64,000 nucleotides of DNA from Pseudomonas sp. LBUM920 (GTDB taxonomy: Bacteria; Pseudomonadota; Gammaproteobacteria; Pseudomonadales; Pseudomonadaceae): the NCBI RefSeq assembly GCF_003852315.1, contig NZ_CP027762.1:434001-498000 (forward strand), read 5' to 3'. A program made the position numbers and the translations under genes. Positions 1 through 8,200 of this stretch are shown piece by piece. A model generated the notes under the pieces. The model made no database searches. It had not been told where the DNA came from and saw only the letters and a list, made by a program, of their open reading frames with translations. Within the stretch, counting starts at the first letter, position 1. Each line of letters begins with the position of its first letter.

Positions 1-231
1 CATGACCAGGCTGTGGAACCATAGGTCAGCGGTTTCGTAGATGACATCGCTGCAGTCGCCGCTGATCTGTGCGTCTTTGGCAGCAATGATGGTTTCGACG
101 GATTCCTCGCCGAGTTTTTCCAGAATCTTGTTCAAACCCTTGTGGTACAGGCTGGCGACATAGGAGCTGTCGGCGTCCGCGCCTTTGCGGTCTTCCAGCA
201 CCTGGGCCACGCGGTTGAGGGTATCGCTCAT
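1..231 (-). CDS. hisE: Phosphoribosyl-ATP pyrophosphatase, C-terminus cut off by window edge
   Basis: Second step of histidine biosynthesis: hydrolysis of phosphoribosyl-ATP to phosphoribosyl-AMP. The first 77 residues are visible, with the family helix motifs LEKLGEES and the downstream DVIYETADLWFH that carry the metal-binding acidic residues of the all-alpha NTP pyrophosphohydrolase fold. The ATG is at 231, and the frame is open to base 1. The full family length is about 110 residues, so about 30 are outside the window. It follows hisI by 2 bases, so the two consecutive steps are probably co-transcribed as separate genes, unlike the fused HisIE of enterics. Confidence 0.95.
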   Translation of the reverse strand, partial: MSDTLNRVAQVLEDRKGADADSSYVASLYHKGLNKILEKLGEESVETIIAAKDAQISGDCSDVIYETADLWFHSLVM

Positions 232-233
232 GT

Positions 234-626
234 CTAGTGTCCTGCCGAGTAAATGGCGTGCGGGTCTTTGAGCACCGGTTCGACCACCTTCCATTCGCCA
301 TTCTCGAACACGCGATAGAAGCAGCTGTGACGGCCGGTGTGGCAGGCGATGTCGCCGATCTGCTCGACTTTGAGGATCACCACGTCGGCGTCGCAGTCGA
401 TGCGCATCTCGTGCAGGGTTTGCACGTGCCCGGACTCTTCGCCCTTGCGCCACAGTTTGCCACGCGAACGTGACCAGTAAATGGCGCGCTGCTCAGTGGC
501 AGTGAGGCTCAGGGCCTCACGGTTCATCCAGGCCATCATCAGCACGCGCCCGGTCTTGTAGTCCTGGGCAATGGCCGGCACCAGGCCGTCACTGTCCCAT
601 TTGATCTCGTCCAGCCAGTCTTTCAT
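234..626 (-). CDS. hisI: Phosphoribosyl-AMP cyclohydrolase
   Basis: Opens the adenine ring of phosphoribosyl-AMP in histidine biosynthesis (130 aa, cytosolic). The start at 626 gives the family N-terminus MKDWLDEIKW; an upstream in-frame extension has no family character. The catalytic metal signature is visible: DCDADVV (residues about 79-85) followed by CHTGRHSCFYR near residue 100. Lies 41 bases after ubiB stops and 2 bases before hisE starts, so it probably reads with hisE. Confidence 0.97.
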   Translation of the reverse strand: MKDWLDEIKWDSDGLVPAIAQDYKTGRVLMMAWMNREALSLTATEQRAIYWSRSRGKLWRKGEESGHVQTLHEMRIDCDADVVILKVEQIGDIACHTGRHSCFYRVFENGEWKVVEPVLKDPHAIYSAGH

Positions 627-667
627 GTTCCGCTCCGGCAATTTGCGACAGTGTATAACCGGATCGG

Positions 668-2272
668 CTATCGGCGCACGATCAGATAAACACCCACGGC
701 GACCATGATGCCGGCCGGCCAGTGGCCCAGTTGGTTCAACGGCCCACCGATGGCCAGCATCACGCCGCCCACCAGGTGCGCGGCGCCCAGCAGGCGCAGG
801 AACCAATCGTCCTTGCGCTTCTGCCAGGGCGGCGCGGGGTCTTTGGCATGGGGCTGGGACATGCGCTCCAGCAGGTCGCGCGTCATGTTGGCCAGATGCG
901 GCAGCTGCTCGACCTGGCTTTGCAGGTTGCCCAGCAAGGTTTTCGGGCTGACCCGCTCACGCATCCAGCGCTCCAGGAACGGCTGCGCGGTGTTCCACAG
1001 GTCGAGGTCCGGGTACAGCTGACGGCCCAGGCCTTCGATGTTGAGCAGGGTTTTCTGCAAAAGAACAAGCTGCGGCTGCACTTCCATATTGAAGCGCCGC
1101 GCGGTCTGGAACAGGCGCATCAGTACCTGGCCGAATGAAATATCTTTTAACGGTTTTTCGAAGATCGGTTCGCACACGGTGCGGATGGCCGCTTCGAATT
1201 CGTTGAGCTTGGTTTCTGCCGGCACCCAGCCCGAATCGATGTGCAGTTGCGCCACGCGGCGGTAGTCACGCTTGAAGAAGGCGAACAGGTTGCGCGCCAG
1301 GTAGTCCTGGTCTTCCGGGGTCAGGCTGCCGACGATGCCGCAGTCGATCGCAATGTACTGCGGGCTCCACGGGTTGACGGTGCTGACGAAGATGTTGCCC
1401 GGGTGCATGTCGGCGTGGAAGAAACTGTCACGGAATACCTGGGTGAAGAAGATCTCCACGCCGCGCTCGGCGAGCATTTTCATGTCGGTGCGCTGGTCGG
1501 CCAGGGTGGCGAGGTCGGTGACCTGCACGCCGTAGATGCGCTCCATCACCAGCACTTTGGGGCGGCACCAGTCCCAATACACTTGCGGCACGTACAGCAG
1601 CTGCGAGCCTTCGAAGTTGCGCTTGAGCTGGCTGGCGTTGGCGGCCTCGCGCAGCAGGTCGAGTTCGTCGTAGATGGTTTTTTCGTAATCGGCGACCACG
1701 TCCACCGGGTGCAGCAGGCGCGCGTCGGCGGAGAAGCGCTCGGCGGCGCGCGCAAGAATGAACAGCCACGCCAGGTCCTGGCCGATGATCGGCTTGAGGC
1801 CGGGGCGAATCACCTTCACCACCACTTCTTCGCCAGTCTTGAGCTGCGCGGCGTGCACTTGTGCGACCGAGGCCGAGGCCAGCGGGTCGACGTCGAAACG
1901 GCTGAATACGTCGCTGATCTTCTTGCCCAACTGCTCTTCGATCAGCTTCATCGACTGTTGGGAATCAAACGGCGGCACGCGGTCCTGCAGCAGCATCAAC
2001 TCATCGGCGATGTCTTCGGGCAACAGGTCGCGGCGGGTGGAGAGGATCTGCCCGAACTTGATAAAAATCGGCCCCAAATCCTGCAACGCCAGGCGCAGGC
2101 GCGCGCCGCGGCTCAGCTCCAGCGGTTTGCGCGGGAACCAACGCCACGGCAGTACATAGCGCACCGCCAGCAGAAACCACGGCAAGGGCAGGGCGAACAG
2201 CAGGTCATCGAGGCGGTAGCGGATTACGACGCGCTGGATACGAAACAGACGGCGGACGGCGAGCAGCTTCAT
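668..2272 (-). CDS. ubiB: UbiB, atypical kinase/ATPase for ubiquinone biosynthesis
   Basis: ABC1/ADCK/UbiB-family membrane protein (534 aa) needed for ubiquinone synthesis; the family couples ATP hydrolysis to handling of lipid Q intermediates. Visible features are the family KxGQ motif (K72-Q75), an Ala-rich loop around residues 132-137 replacing the normal kinase P-loop, the candidate ATP lysine K153, HADMHPGNIF (286-295) as catalytic loop and DCG (310-312) in place of DFG. Two hydrophobic segments close the protein (about 495-511 and 517-531), the usual C-terminal membrane anchor. The start overlaps the ubiJ stop as ATGA. Confidence 0.97.
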   Translation of the reverse strand: MKLLAVRRLFRIQRVVIRYRLDDLLFALPLPWFLLAVRYVLPWRWFPRKPLELSRGARLRLALQDLGPIFIKFGQILSTRRDLLPEDIADELMLLQDRVPPFDSQQSMKLIEEQLGKKISDVFSRFDVDPLASASVAQVHAAQLKTGEEVVVKVIRPGLKPIIGQDLAWLFILARAAERFSADARLLHPVDVVADYEKTIYDELDLLREAANASQLKRNFEGSQLLYVPQVYWDWCRPKVLVMERIYGVQVTDLATLADQRTDMKMLAERGVEIFFTQVFRDSFFHADMHPGNIFVSTVNPWSPQYIAIDCGIVGSLTPEDQDYLARNLFAFFKRDYRRVAQLHIDSGWVPAETKLNEFEAAIRTVCEPIFEKPLKDISFGQVLMRLFQTARRFNMEVQPQLVLLQKTLLNIEGLGRQLYPDLDLWNTAQPFLERWMRERVSPKTLLGNLQSQVEQLPHLANMTRDLLERMSQPHAKDPAPPWQKRKDDWFLRLLGAAHLVGGVMLAIGGPLNQLGHWPAGIMVAVGVYLIVRR

Positions 2273-2892
2273 GCGTTATCGCTTGGATCAAGGGAACGGC
2301 TCAGGCGCTCAACGCGCGCCTCGAGGCGTTCCAGGTCGATTTTGGCCTTGTCGAGTTCGCGAAAGCGCGCTTGCGCTTCCCGTTCCCCGACCAGGGTGCG
2401 CGATTCTTCGCTCAGGTATTCGGCAAGGTTCTGGTTGAGGGCGGCGAACCCTTGCTGGTACCAGCGCGAGCGGCTGCGCAGGTGCCCGCTGATCAACTGG
2501 GTGGCGACGGGGCCGATCCAGCGTGACAGCTCGTATTCCCAGTCCAGTTCCAGGTCTTGCAGCACGGCGGCCAGGTCCATCAGCACCGCGCTGTCGCCCT
2601 CCAGTTCCACGTCGGGGCCGTGGAGGATGGCGGTCTTGTTGCGGCTCAGTGCCAGGTGCAAGAGGCTCGACGCCGGTGCGCGCAGGGTGCAGTCGGCTTC
2701 GGCGGCCCATTGGCTGGCGAGCAGCACGCCTTCATCGCTGGGCAGGATAAACAGCTGCAAGGCGGGGCTCGTGCAGTCGACGGCAATGACTTTGCCGTTC
2801 AAGTGCGCGAGCCGCGCCAGGGCGGTGCTGTCCAGGCGCAGAACACGATTGAGGCCGTGTTCAACGCTGGCGAGAAGGCCTGCGAACAGCAT
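2269..2892 (-). CDS. ubiJ: UbiJ, ubiquinone biosynthesis accessory factor (SCP2 domain)
   Basis: 207-aa cytosolic lipid-binding accessory protein of the Ubi metabolon. The N-terminal SCP2-like domain (about 15-115) is followed by a charged coiled-coil C-terminus (AQARFRELDKAKIDLERL region), the arrangement known for UbiJ. Its start overlaps the ubiE stop by one base and its stop overlaps the ubiB start, so ubiE-ubiJ-ubiB form a translationally coupled operon, the order found across gamma-proteobacteria. Confidence 0.93.
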   Translation of the reverse strand: MLFAGLLASVEHGLNRVLRLDSTALARLAHLNGKVIAVDCTSPALQLFILPSDEGVLLASQWAAEADCTLRAPASSLLHLALSRNKTAILHGPDVELEGDSAVLMDLAAVLQDLELDWEYELSRWIGPVATQLISGHLRSRSRWYQQGFAALNQNLAEYLSEESRTLVGEREAQARFRELDKAKIDLERLEARVERLSRSLDPSDNA

Positions 2893-3662
2893 CAGGGTTT
2901 GATGCCGCGGTGCAGGGCGACGATGCCCGAGGTCATGTTGTGGTAGGTCACGCGGTCGAAGCCGGCGTCTACCATCATCGACTTCAGGGTCTCCTGGTCG
3001 GGGTGCATGCGGATCGATTCGGCCAGGTAGCGGTAGCTCTCGGCGTCATTGGTGATCAGCTTGCCCATCAACGGCATGAAGGCGAACGAGTAGGTGTCGT
3101 AGACCTTGGACATCAGCGCATTGGTCGGCTTGGAGAACTCCAGCACCAGCAGGCGGCCACCCGGCTTGAGCACACGCAGCATCGAGCGGATAGCGTCTTC
3201 TTTGTGCGTTACGTTGCGAAGGCCGAAGGCGATGGTCACGCAGTCGAAATGGTTATCCGGGAACGGCAGCTTTTCAGCGTCGGCCTGGACGAATTCGATG
3301 TTGCCGGCCACGCCTTTATCCAGCAGGCGATCACGGCCAACCTTGAGCATCGAACCGTTGATATCCGCCAGCACTACTTGACCGGTAGGGCCAACCAGCT
3401 TGGAGAACTTGGCCGCCAGGTCGCCCGTACCGCCGGCGATGTCCAGCACGCGGTTGCCGGTGCGTACACCCGACAACTCGATAGTGAAGCGCTTCCACAG
3501 GCGGTGCATGCCGCCCGACAGCACGTCGTTCATCAGGTCGTACTTGGCGGCTACGGAGTGGAACACCTCAGCGACTTTTTCCGCTTTCTGGCTTTCCGGA
3601 ACGTTCTTGAAGCCGAAGTGAGTGGTGGGTTCGGCATCGCTGCCTTTGCGCTGATCAGTCAT
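2892..3662 (-). CDS. ubiE: Ubiquinone/menaquinone C-methyltransferase UbiE
   Basis: SAM-dependent C-methyltransferase of ubiquinone (and menaquinone) synthesis, 256 aa. SAM motif I VLDIAGGTGD is at residues 72-81, and UbiE signatures include YDLMNDVLSGGMHRLWK (41-57) and FGLRNVTHKEDA. The start at 3662 gives the conserved MTDQRKGS N-terminus; an in-frame extension to 3725 does not look like the family. First gene of ubiE-ubiJ-ubiB, divergent from the PHA-associated gene at 3808. Confidence 0.98.
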   Translation of the reverse strand: MTDQRKGSDAEPTTHFGFKNVPESQKAEKVAEVFHSVAAKYDLMNDVLSGGMHRLWKRFTIELSGVRTGNRVLDIAGGTGDLAAKFSKLVGPTGQVVLADINGSMLKVGRDRLLDKGVAGNIEFVQADAEKLPFPDNHFDCVTIAFGLRNVTHKEDAIRSMLRVLKPGGRLLVLEFSKPTNALMSKVYDTYSFAFMPLMGKLITNDAESYRYLAESIRMHPDQETLKSMMVDAGFDRVTYHNMTSGIVALHRGIKP

Positions 3663-3807
3663 ATCGCTGTCACCAAAAGAGAATGCGGGACATGATAATC
3701 CCCAAGGCTTGCTTTGTCTTGGCAAGGCTGAAGGTAAGATAGACGGTCACCGAGACCTTTTGCCGCATGGCAGGTGTTCTGAGTCGTTATAAAGAGGAGT
3801 CATTGCA

Positions 3808-4083
3808 ATGGCCCGTATTACCGTAGAGCGTGCACATTCCCTGGGTAAAGAAGGCGCGCGGGCGAAGGCCGAGAAGTTGGCGCACAAACTCAAAGAGCAA
3901 TATGGCCTCGAGCCCACGTGGTCCGGCGACACCCTGATGCTCAAACGGTCCGGGGTTAAAGGCACGGTACTTGTGGCGGATGATTCGCTGCGCATTGATG
4001 TGGAACTGGGCCTGTTGATGTCGGCCATGAGTGGCACTATCAAATCCGAAATCGAGAAAGCCGTGGATAAGGCGTTGGCCTGA
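3808..4083 (+). CDS. Polyhydroxyalkanoic acid system family protein
   Basis: A 91-aa small protein of the PHA granule-region family that sits between ubiE and phaI in Pseudomonas. It starts MARITVERAH and contains a basic, Ala-rich helix (about 10-30) followed by a beta-rich half with LRIDVELGLLMSAMSG and a helical tail. No catalytic motif is visible. A ribosome-binding sequence, AAGAGGAG, lies a few bases upstream of the ATG. Synteny with phaIF suggests a role in granule biology; the molecular role is unknown. Confidence 0.85.
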   Translation: MARITVERAHSLGKEGARAKAEKLAHKLKEQYGLEPTWSGDTLMLKRSGVKGTVLVADDSLRIDVELGLLMSAMSGTIKSEIEKAVDKALA

Positions 4084-4095
4084 TTCGAGTGCGCT

Positions 4096-4124
4096 TAGGG
4101 TGCCGATTCTAATTTTTCACCCTA
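4096..4124. promoter_or_regulatory. Inverted repeat upstream of phaI, possible operator
   Basis: A perfect 7-base inverted repeat, TAGGGTG (4096-4102) and CACCCTA (4118-4124), separated by 15 AT-rich bases, lies about 65 bases upstream of the phaI start. There is no U-run, so it is not an obvious terminator of the preceding gene. PhaD (TetR family, at 5782) is known in pseudomonads to control the phaI and phaC1 promoters, so an operator is possible; that assignment is inference. Confidence 0.3.
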
Positions 4125-4188
4125 CTTTGTGCCCAAGCCCTCAACTCCTGTGGGCCGTTCCTCGACCCTAATTTGCGTGAGGTGCACC

Positions 4189-4611
4189 ATGGCCAAAGTT
4201 ATTTTGAAGAAAAAAATCGACATTCAGACCACCGCCCTGAGTGACGTTAAAAGCTACGCCCGCAAGATCTGGCTGGCAGGTCTTGGTGCCTACGCCAAGG
4301 TCGGCAGTGAAGGCAGCGAGTACTTCAAAGAGCTGGTTAAGACTGGTCAACATGTTGAAAGTAAAGGCAAAAAAGTTGTCGTTGAACAACTTGATGCTGC
4401 CAACAGTCAGATTGATCAAGTCAAGAGTAATGTCTCAAGCGTCAAAGGTGTGGTTGAAGTTCAACTGGATAAAGTTGAAAAAGCTTTTGACACGCGTGTT
4501 GCCAGTGCCTTGAATCGGATCGGCATTGCGTCTAAACATGACGTTGAGACACTCTCTGCTAAGCTCGAAGAGCTGACGGCATTGCTAGAACGTGTCGCGC
4601 GTAAACACTAA
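4189..4611 (+). CDS. phaI: Phasin PhaI, PHA granule-associated protein
   Basis: 140-aa phasin that coats medium-chain PHA granules. The phasin signature IWLAGLGAYAKVG (about 28-40) is shared with PhaF just downstream; the remainder is an amphipathic coiled-coil helix with heptads through SQIDQVKSNVSSV and a conserved ALNRIGIASKHDVETL end. The start is the ATG at 4189, preceded by GTGAGG. Only 12 bases separate it from phaF, so phaI-phaF are one transcript. AT-richer than its neighbours because of Lys/Val codons. Confidence 0.95.
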   Translation: MAKVILKKKIDIQTTALSDVKSYARKIWLAGLGAYAKVGSEGSEYFKELVKTGQHVESKGKKVVVEQLDAANSQIDQVKSNVSSVKGVVEVQLDKVEKAFDTRVASALNRIGIASKHDVETLSAKLEELTALLERVARKH

Positions 4612-4623
4612 GGAGACATCGGG

Positions 4624-5607
4624 ATGGCTGTTAAAAAGACTACTCAGAAAGAAGGCAGCTCGTGGATCGGGGAAGTTGAAAAATATTCCCGTAAGATCTG
4701 GCTTGCTGGTTTAGGCGTGTACTCGAAGGTTAGCAGTGACGGCGGTAAGTACTTCGAGACTTTGGTCAAGGACGGCGAAAAGGCCGAGAAGTTGACCAAG
4801 ACTACAGTCGGTAAGAAAGTAGAAGCGGCAAAGGCGAGTGCGGGTTCTGCCAAGTCGAGCATTTCTGACACGTGGGGCAAGTTGGAAGAAACTTTCGACA
4901 AGCGCCTTAACAGTGCCATTTCGCGACTGGGCGTGCCGAGCAAGGCTGAGCTGAAGACGCTGCACGGCAAGGTCGATACGCTGACCCGTCAAATCGAAAA
5001 ACTCACGGGCGCAAAAGTGGCTCCGGCTAAAACCGCAGCGGCCAAACCAGCTGCCAAGCCTGCCGCTAAAACGGCTGCGGCAAAACCTGCTGTGAAAACT
5101 GCAGCCAAGCCTCTGGTTAAAGCGGCGGCAAAAACCGCTGCCAAACCTGCGGCGAAGGCTCCGGGCAAATCGGCGGCTAAACCGGCTGCCAAGCCTGCCG
5201 CTAAAACAGCCGCTGCCAAACCTGCCGCCAAGTCTGCTGCTAAACCCGTGGCCGCTAAAGCAGCTGCCAAGCCAGCGGCTAAACCTGCTGCCAAGGCGGC
5301 CGCGAAACCTGCGGTTAAAAAGGCTGCTGCAAAACCGGCTGCCAAGCCTGCGGCGAAATCTGCGGCCAAGCCAGCCGCGGCAAAACCGGCTGCCAAAGCT
5401 GTGGCTGCCAAGCCAGCGGCAAAACCAGCCGCCGCCAAGAAGCCTGCTGCAGCGAAAAAACCCGCAGCGGCAAAACCAGCGGTTGCGGCCAAGCCTGCAA
5501 CGCCGGCGCCTACCGCTTCGACAGCCAACTCGGTGTCCGCACCGACGCACGCTGCTACTGCCCCGACTGCATCGCCGGCAACCCCGACGCCATCCAGTCA
5601 GTCCTGA
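4624..5607 (+). CDS. phaF: PhaF, phasin with histone-like Ala/Lys/Pro repeat tail
   Basis: Granule-bound and nucleoid-binding phasin (327 aa). Residues 1-130 are a phasin domain with IWLAGLGVYSK (25-35) and the same terminal helix pattern as PhaI. Residues about 133-300 are an imperfect tandem repeat of AAKPAAK units, like the AlgP/histone H1-type tail shown in P. putida to bind DNA and segregate granules at division. The gene ends just before a strong terminator. The repeat makes copy number prone to slippage and keeps long reading frames open on the opposite strand. Confidence 0.96.
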   Translation: MAVKKTTQKEGSSWIGEVEKYSRKIWLAGLGVYSKVSSDGGKYFETLVKDGEKAEKLTKTTVGKKVEAAKASAGSAKSSISDTWGKLEETFDKRLNSAISRLGVPSKAELKTLHGKVDTLTRQIEKLTGAKVAPAKTAAAKPAAKPAAKTAAAKPAVKTAAKPLVKAAAKTAAKPAAKAPGKSAAKPAAKPAAKTAAAKPAAKSAAKPVAAKAAAKPAAKPAAKAAAKPAVKKAAAKPAAKPAAKSAAKPAAAKPAAKAVAAKPAAKPAAAKKPAAAKKPAAAKPAVAAKPATPAPTASTANSVSAPTHAATAPTASPATPTPSSQS

Positions 5608-5621
5608 TTTTTTCAGGGCAC

Positions 5622-5657
5622 AAAAAACGCCCGGCCTGTGAAGGTCGGGCGTTTTTT
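5622..5657 (+). terminator. Rho-independent terminator after phaF
   Basis: AAAAAACGCCCGGCCT pairs with AGGTCGGGCGTTTTTT around a short loop, ending in a T-run. It ends the phaI-phaF transcript. Confidence 0.9.
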
Positions 5658-5688
5658 ATTGGCGATTTTATGACCCCCTCATGTCCAC

Positions 5689-5777
5689 TGTGGGAGCAGG
5701 CTTGCCCGCGATGGCGGTGAATCGATGACATAGGTGCCAACTGATCTGGCGTTATCGTGGGCAAGCCCGCTCCCACA
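5689..5777. repeat. REPIN-like palindrome (GTGGGAGCAGG class)
   Basis: Two inverted REP ends, TGTGGGAGCAGGCTTGCCCG and its partner GGGCAAGCCCGCTCCCACA, about 45 bases apart, between convergent phaF and phaD. Typical intergenic REP doublet of P. fluorescens. Confidence 0.9.
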
Positions 5778-5781
5778 GGTT

Positions 5782-6402
5782 TTAATCCGTGTCATCCAGG
5801 TACTTGAGGGCAAATTTTTCGGTCGCCTGTCGTGCCGGCAGCAACAGATGCGGCGCCACCAGCATCATGATCTGGTACACCACCACGCGCACTTCGCCTT
5901 CTCGGTCGAGGATGCGCTGGTAGTCCAGCGAAAACAGCAGCGTCAGGGTGATCTGCTCCACCAATTGGCCCAGTGCCTGGGTATCACTGACCAGTTGCCC
6001 CGCCGCCTTCAAGCGCGCGAGCAGCGACGCCAGCGTGCGCTTGAGCGCCGTGAGCAAGGTGCGAATGCCCTTGGCCAGCTTTGGCAGGCGCCCCGCCAGG
6101 TTTGACAGGTCCTGAAACAGGAACCGGTAATGGGCCATTCGCTCGACGATCAGGTGCAGGAACAGCCAGTAATCCTCGGCCCTGAGTTGCGCATCCGCCG
6201 GCGGGTCAAGCAGCGGCGCCAGTTCATTCTGAAAGCGCTCGAACAGCCCAAGCACCAACGGCTCCTTGCCATGGAAGTGGTAGTAGAGGTTGCCGGGGCT
6301 GATCCCCATTTCATTGGCTACCTCCATGGTCGACACGTTCGGTTCGCCCTTGTGGTTGAACAACTGCAAGGCACATTCAAGGATACGGTCGCGGGTCTTC
6401 AT
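5782..6402 (-). CDS. phaD: PhaD, TetR-family regulator of the PHA locus
   Basis: 206-aa TetR-family DNA-binding protein. Residues 1-50 are the helix-turn-helix domain (RILECALQLFNHKG ... GISPGNLYYHFHGKEPLV), and the remaining helices form the effector-binding and dimer part. In P. putida the orthologue activates phaC1 and phaI promoters and is thought to respond to a fatty acid-derived CoA ester. Last gene of phaC1-Z-C2-D, starting 27 bases after phaC2 stops. Confidence 0.95.
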   Translation of the reverse strand: MKTRDRILECALQLFNHKGEPNVSTMEVANEMGISPGNLYYHFHGKEPLVLGLFERFQNELAPLLDPPADAQLRAEDYWLFLHLIVERMAHYRFLFQDLSNLAGRLPKLAKGIRTLLTALKRTLASLLARLKAAGQLVSDTQALGQLVEQITLTLLFSLDYQRILDREGEVRVVVYQIMMLVAPHLLLPARQATEKFALKYLDDTD

Positions 6403-6429
6403 CCAGTCTTCTTAATGTGATCGTTGAGC

Positions 6430-8112
6430 TCAGCGCACACGCACGTAAGTGCCCGGCGCCGCTTCCATCGGTGGGTAATTCTGGTTGCCCAGGGCGGTCA
6501 GGGTTTCGCGCTGCACGCCGGAGCGTTGTTGAATCCACTCCAGCCACTGTGGCCACCAGCTGCCTTCGACGTGGTGGGCGTCGTAGTACCAGGCACGCGG
6601 GTCACTGCTCAGCTTGAGGTTTTCGACGTAATTGGCCTTGGGGTTCCCCGGCGGGTTGAGGATGCTCTGCACATGCCCGCTGTTGGACAGCACGAAGCGC
6701 CGCTCACCGCCCAGCAATTGCGTGGAGCGATACACCGCATCCCACGGCGTGATGTGGTCGTTGATGCCAGCCACGCTGAAGCTGTCCACCGTGACCTTCT
6801 GCAAGTCGATAGGCGTGCCGCACACTTCCAGGCCACCGGGATGGCTCAACGGGTTGTGCTTGAAGAAGTCCAGCAAGTCGCCATGCAGCGCGGCAGGCAG
6901 GCGTGTGTTGTCGTTGTTCCAGTACAGGATATCGAACGCCGGCGGTTCCTTGCCCAGCAGGTAATTGTTGATCCAGTAGTTCCAGATCAGGTCGTTGGGA
7001 CGCATCCAGGCAAACACCTTGGCCATGTCCCGGCCGTCGAGCACGCCTTGCTGGTAGGAACGGCGCTTGGCGGCTTCCAGGGTCTGCTCATCGGCAAACA
7101 GGGTGGCGGGGCTGTCGATCTGGCTGTCCAGCAGGCTCACCAGGTAGCTGGCGCTGGAGATGCGTCGCAACTGGCGCTTGGCTTGCAGATGGCCTTGCAG
7201 TGCGGCGATGGTCAGGCCACCCGCGCAGGCGCCCATCAGGTTGACTTCGCGGGCACCGGTGATCGCGCGGCACACGTTCAGCGCTTCCTCCAGCGCGGCG
7301 ACGTAGGTGGACAGGCCCCATTCGCGATGACGCACATCCGGGTTGCGCCAGCTGACCATAAACGTCTGCAGGCCGTTTTTCAGTGCGTACTGCACAAAGC
7401 TGTTGGCCGGGCTGAGGTCAAAAATGTAGTACTTGTTGATTTGCGGCGGCACGATCAGCAGCGGCTTGGCGTACTGTTTTTCGCTCATGGGCTTGTACTG
7501 GATCAGCTCCAGCAGTTCGTTGCGAAACACCACTGAGCCGGGGGTAGTCGCCACTGTCTTGCCGACTTCGAAAGCGTGTTTGCTGACCTGGCGGGGCAGG
7601 CCGTTGTTGTGCAGCAGATCATCAAACAGGTTGCTCACGCCACGCACCACGCTGTTGCCGCCGGAGTTGAGCAGTTCCTTGACGGCCAGCGGGTTGAGCA
7701 AGGTGTTGGAGGGCGACACCGCATCGTTGAGCAGCGAGAACGCAAAGTGCGCGCGGGCGCGATCGTCAGTGTTGAGACTGCTGTCGTCGATCCAGTGGCG
7801 GGTCTGTTTCTGCCAGCTCAAATAGGCTTGCAGGCTGCGGCGGTACAGCGGGTTGAGCTTCCAGGTCGGGTCGATGAAGCGCGCGTCGTTGGGGTTGGGC
7901 TCATGCACGGTTTCGCCCAGCAGCACGCGGCCCAGCTGACCACTCAGCGCCAGGGCGTGGCGCGCGGTGTGCACCGGGTTGCGCAAGCCGTGGGCGGCGA
8001 CGCTGCGCAGGGTCGCCAGCAAATCCCGACCGCGCAGGCCGGTGATTGCATTTTGCGCGTTGATGAACACGGCAGGGGTGGGCGCCGGGTTCGTCACGGG
8101 TCTTTCTCGCAT
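6430..8112 (-). CDS. phaC2: Class II PHA synthase 2
   Basis: 560-aa PHA polymerase that joins (R)-3-hydroxyacyl-CoA (C6-C14) into medium-chain PHA. The lipase-like box GACAGG holds the catalytic Cys (C296), with the Asp of INDHITPW (D452) and the His of SNSGHVQS (H480) completing the triad. The start at 8112 (MRERP) gives the usual family length and has AAGGAG 11 bases upstream; an in-frame extension to 8148 is not family-like. About 60 percent identical by eye to phaC1 at 9199, with phaZ in between, the standard class II layout. Confidence 0.97.
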   Translation of the reverse strand: MRERPVTNPAPTPAVFINAQNAITGLRGRDLLATLRSVAAHGLRNPVHTARHALALSGQLGRVLLGETVHEPNPNDARFIDPTWKLNPLYRRSLQAYLSWQKQTRHWIDDSSLNTDDRARAHFAFSLLNDAVSPSNTLLNPLAVKELLNSGGNSVVRGVSNLFDDLLHNNGLPRQVSKHAFEVGKTVATTPGSVVFRNELLELIQYKPMSEKQYAKPLLIVPPQINKYYIFDLSPANSFVQYALKNGLQTFMVSWRNPDVRHREWGLSTYVAALEEALNVCRAITGAREVNLMGACAGGLTIAALQGHLQAKRQLRRISSASYLVSLLDSQIDSPATLFADEQTLEAAKRRSYQQGVLDGRDMAKVFAWMRPNDLIWNYWINNYLLGKEPPAFDILYWNNDNTRLPAALHGDLLDFFKHNPLSHPGGLEVCGTPIDLQKVTVDSFSVAGINDHITPWDAVYRSTQLLGGERRFVLSNSGHVQSILNPPGNPKANYVENLKLSSDPRAWYYDAHHVEGSWWPQWLEWIQQRSGVQRETLTALGNQNYPPMEAAPGTYVRVR

Positions 8113-8200
8113 GAGCCAACACTCCTTCGTCAAGGCAACAACAGGCACGCCAATTCAGAACCATAGTCGGTTCTCGGCAAGTTGCGCGGCAGTGCGGTCC

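Noticed and set aside
4989..5528. Ala/Gly/Leu-rich frame antisense to the phaF repeat
   Set aside because: Directly explained by the AAKPAAK tandem repeat read backwards (AGLAAGLAA pattern).
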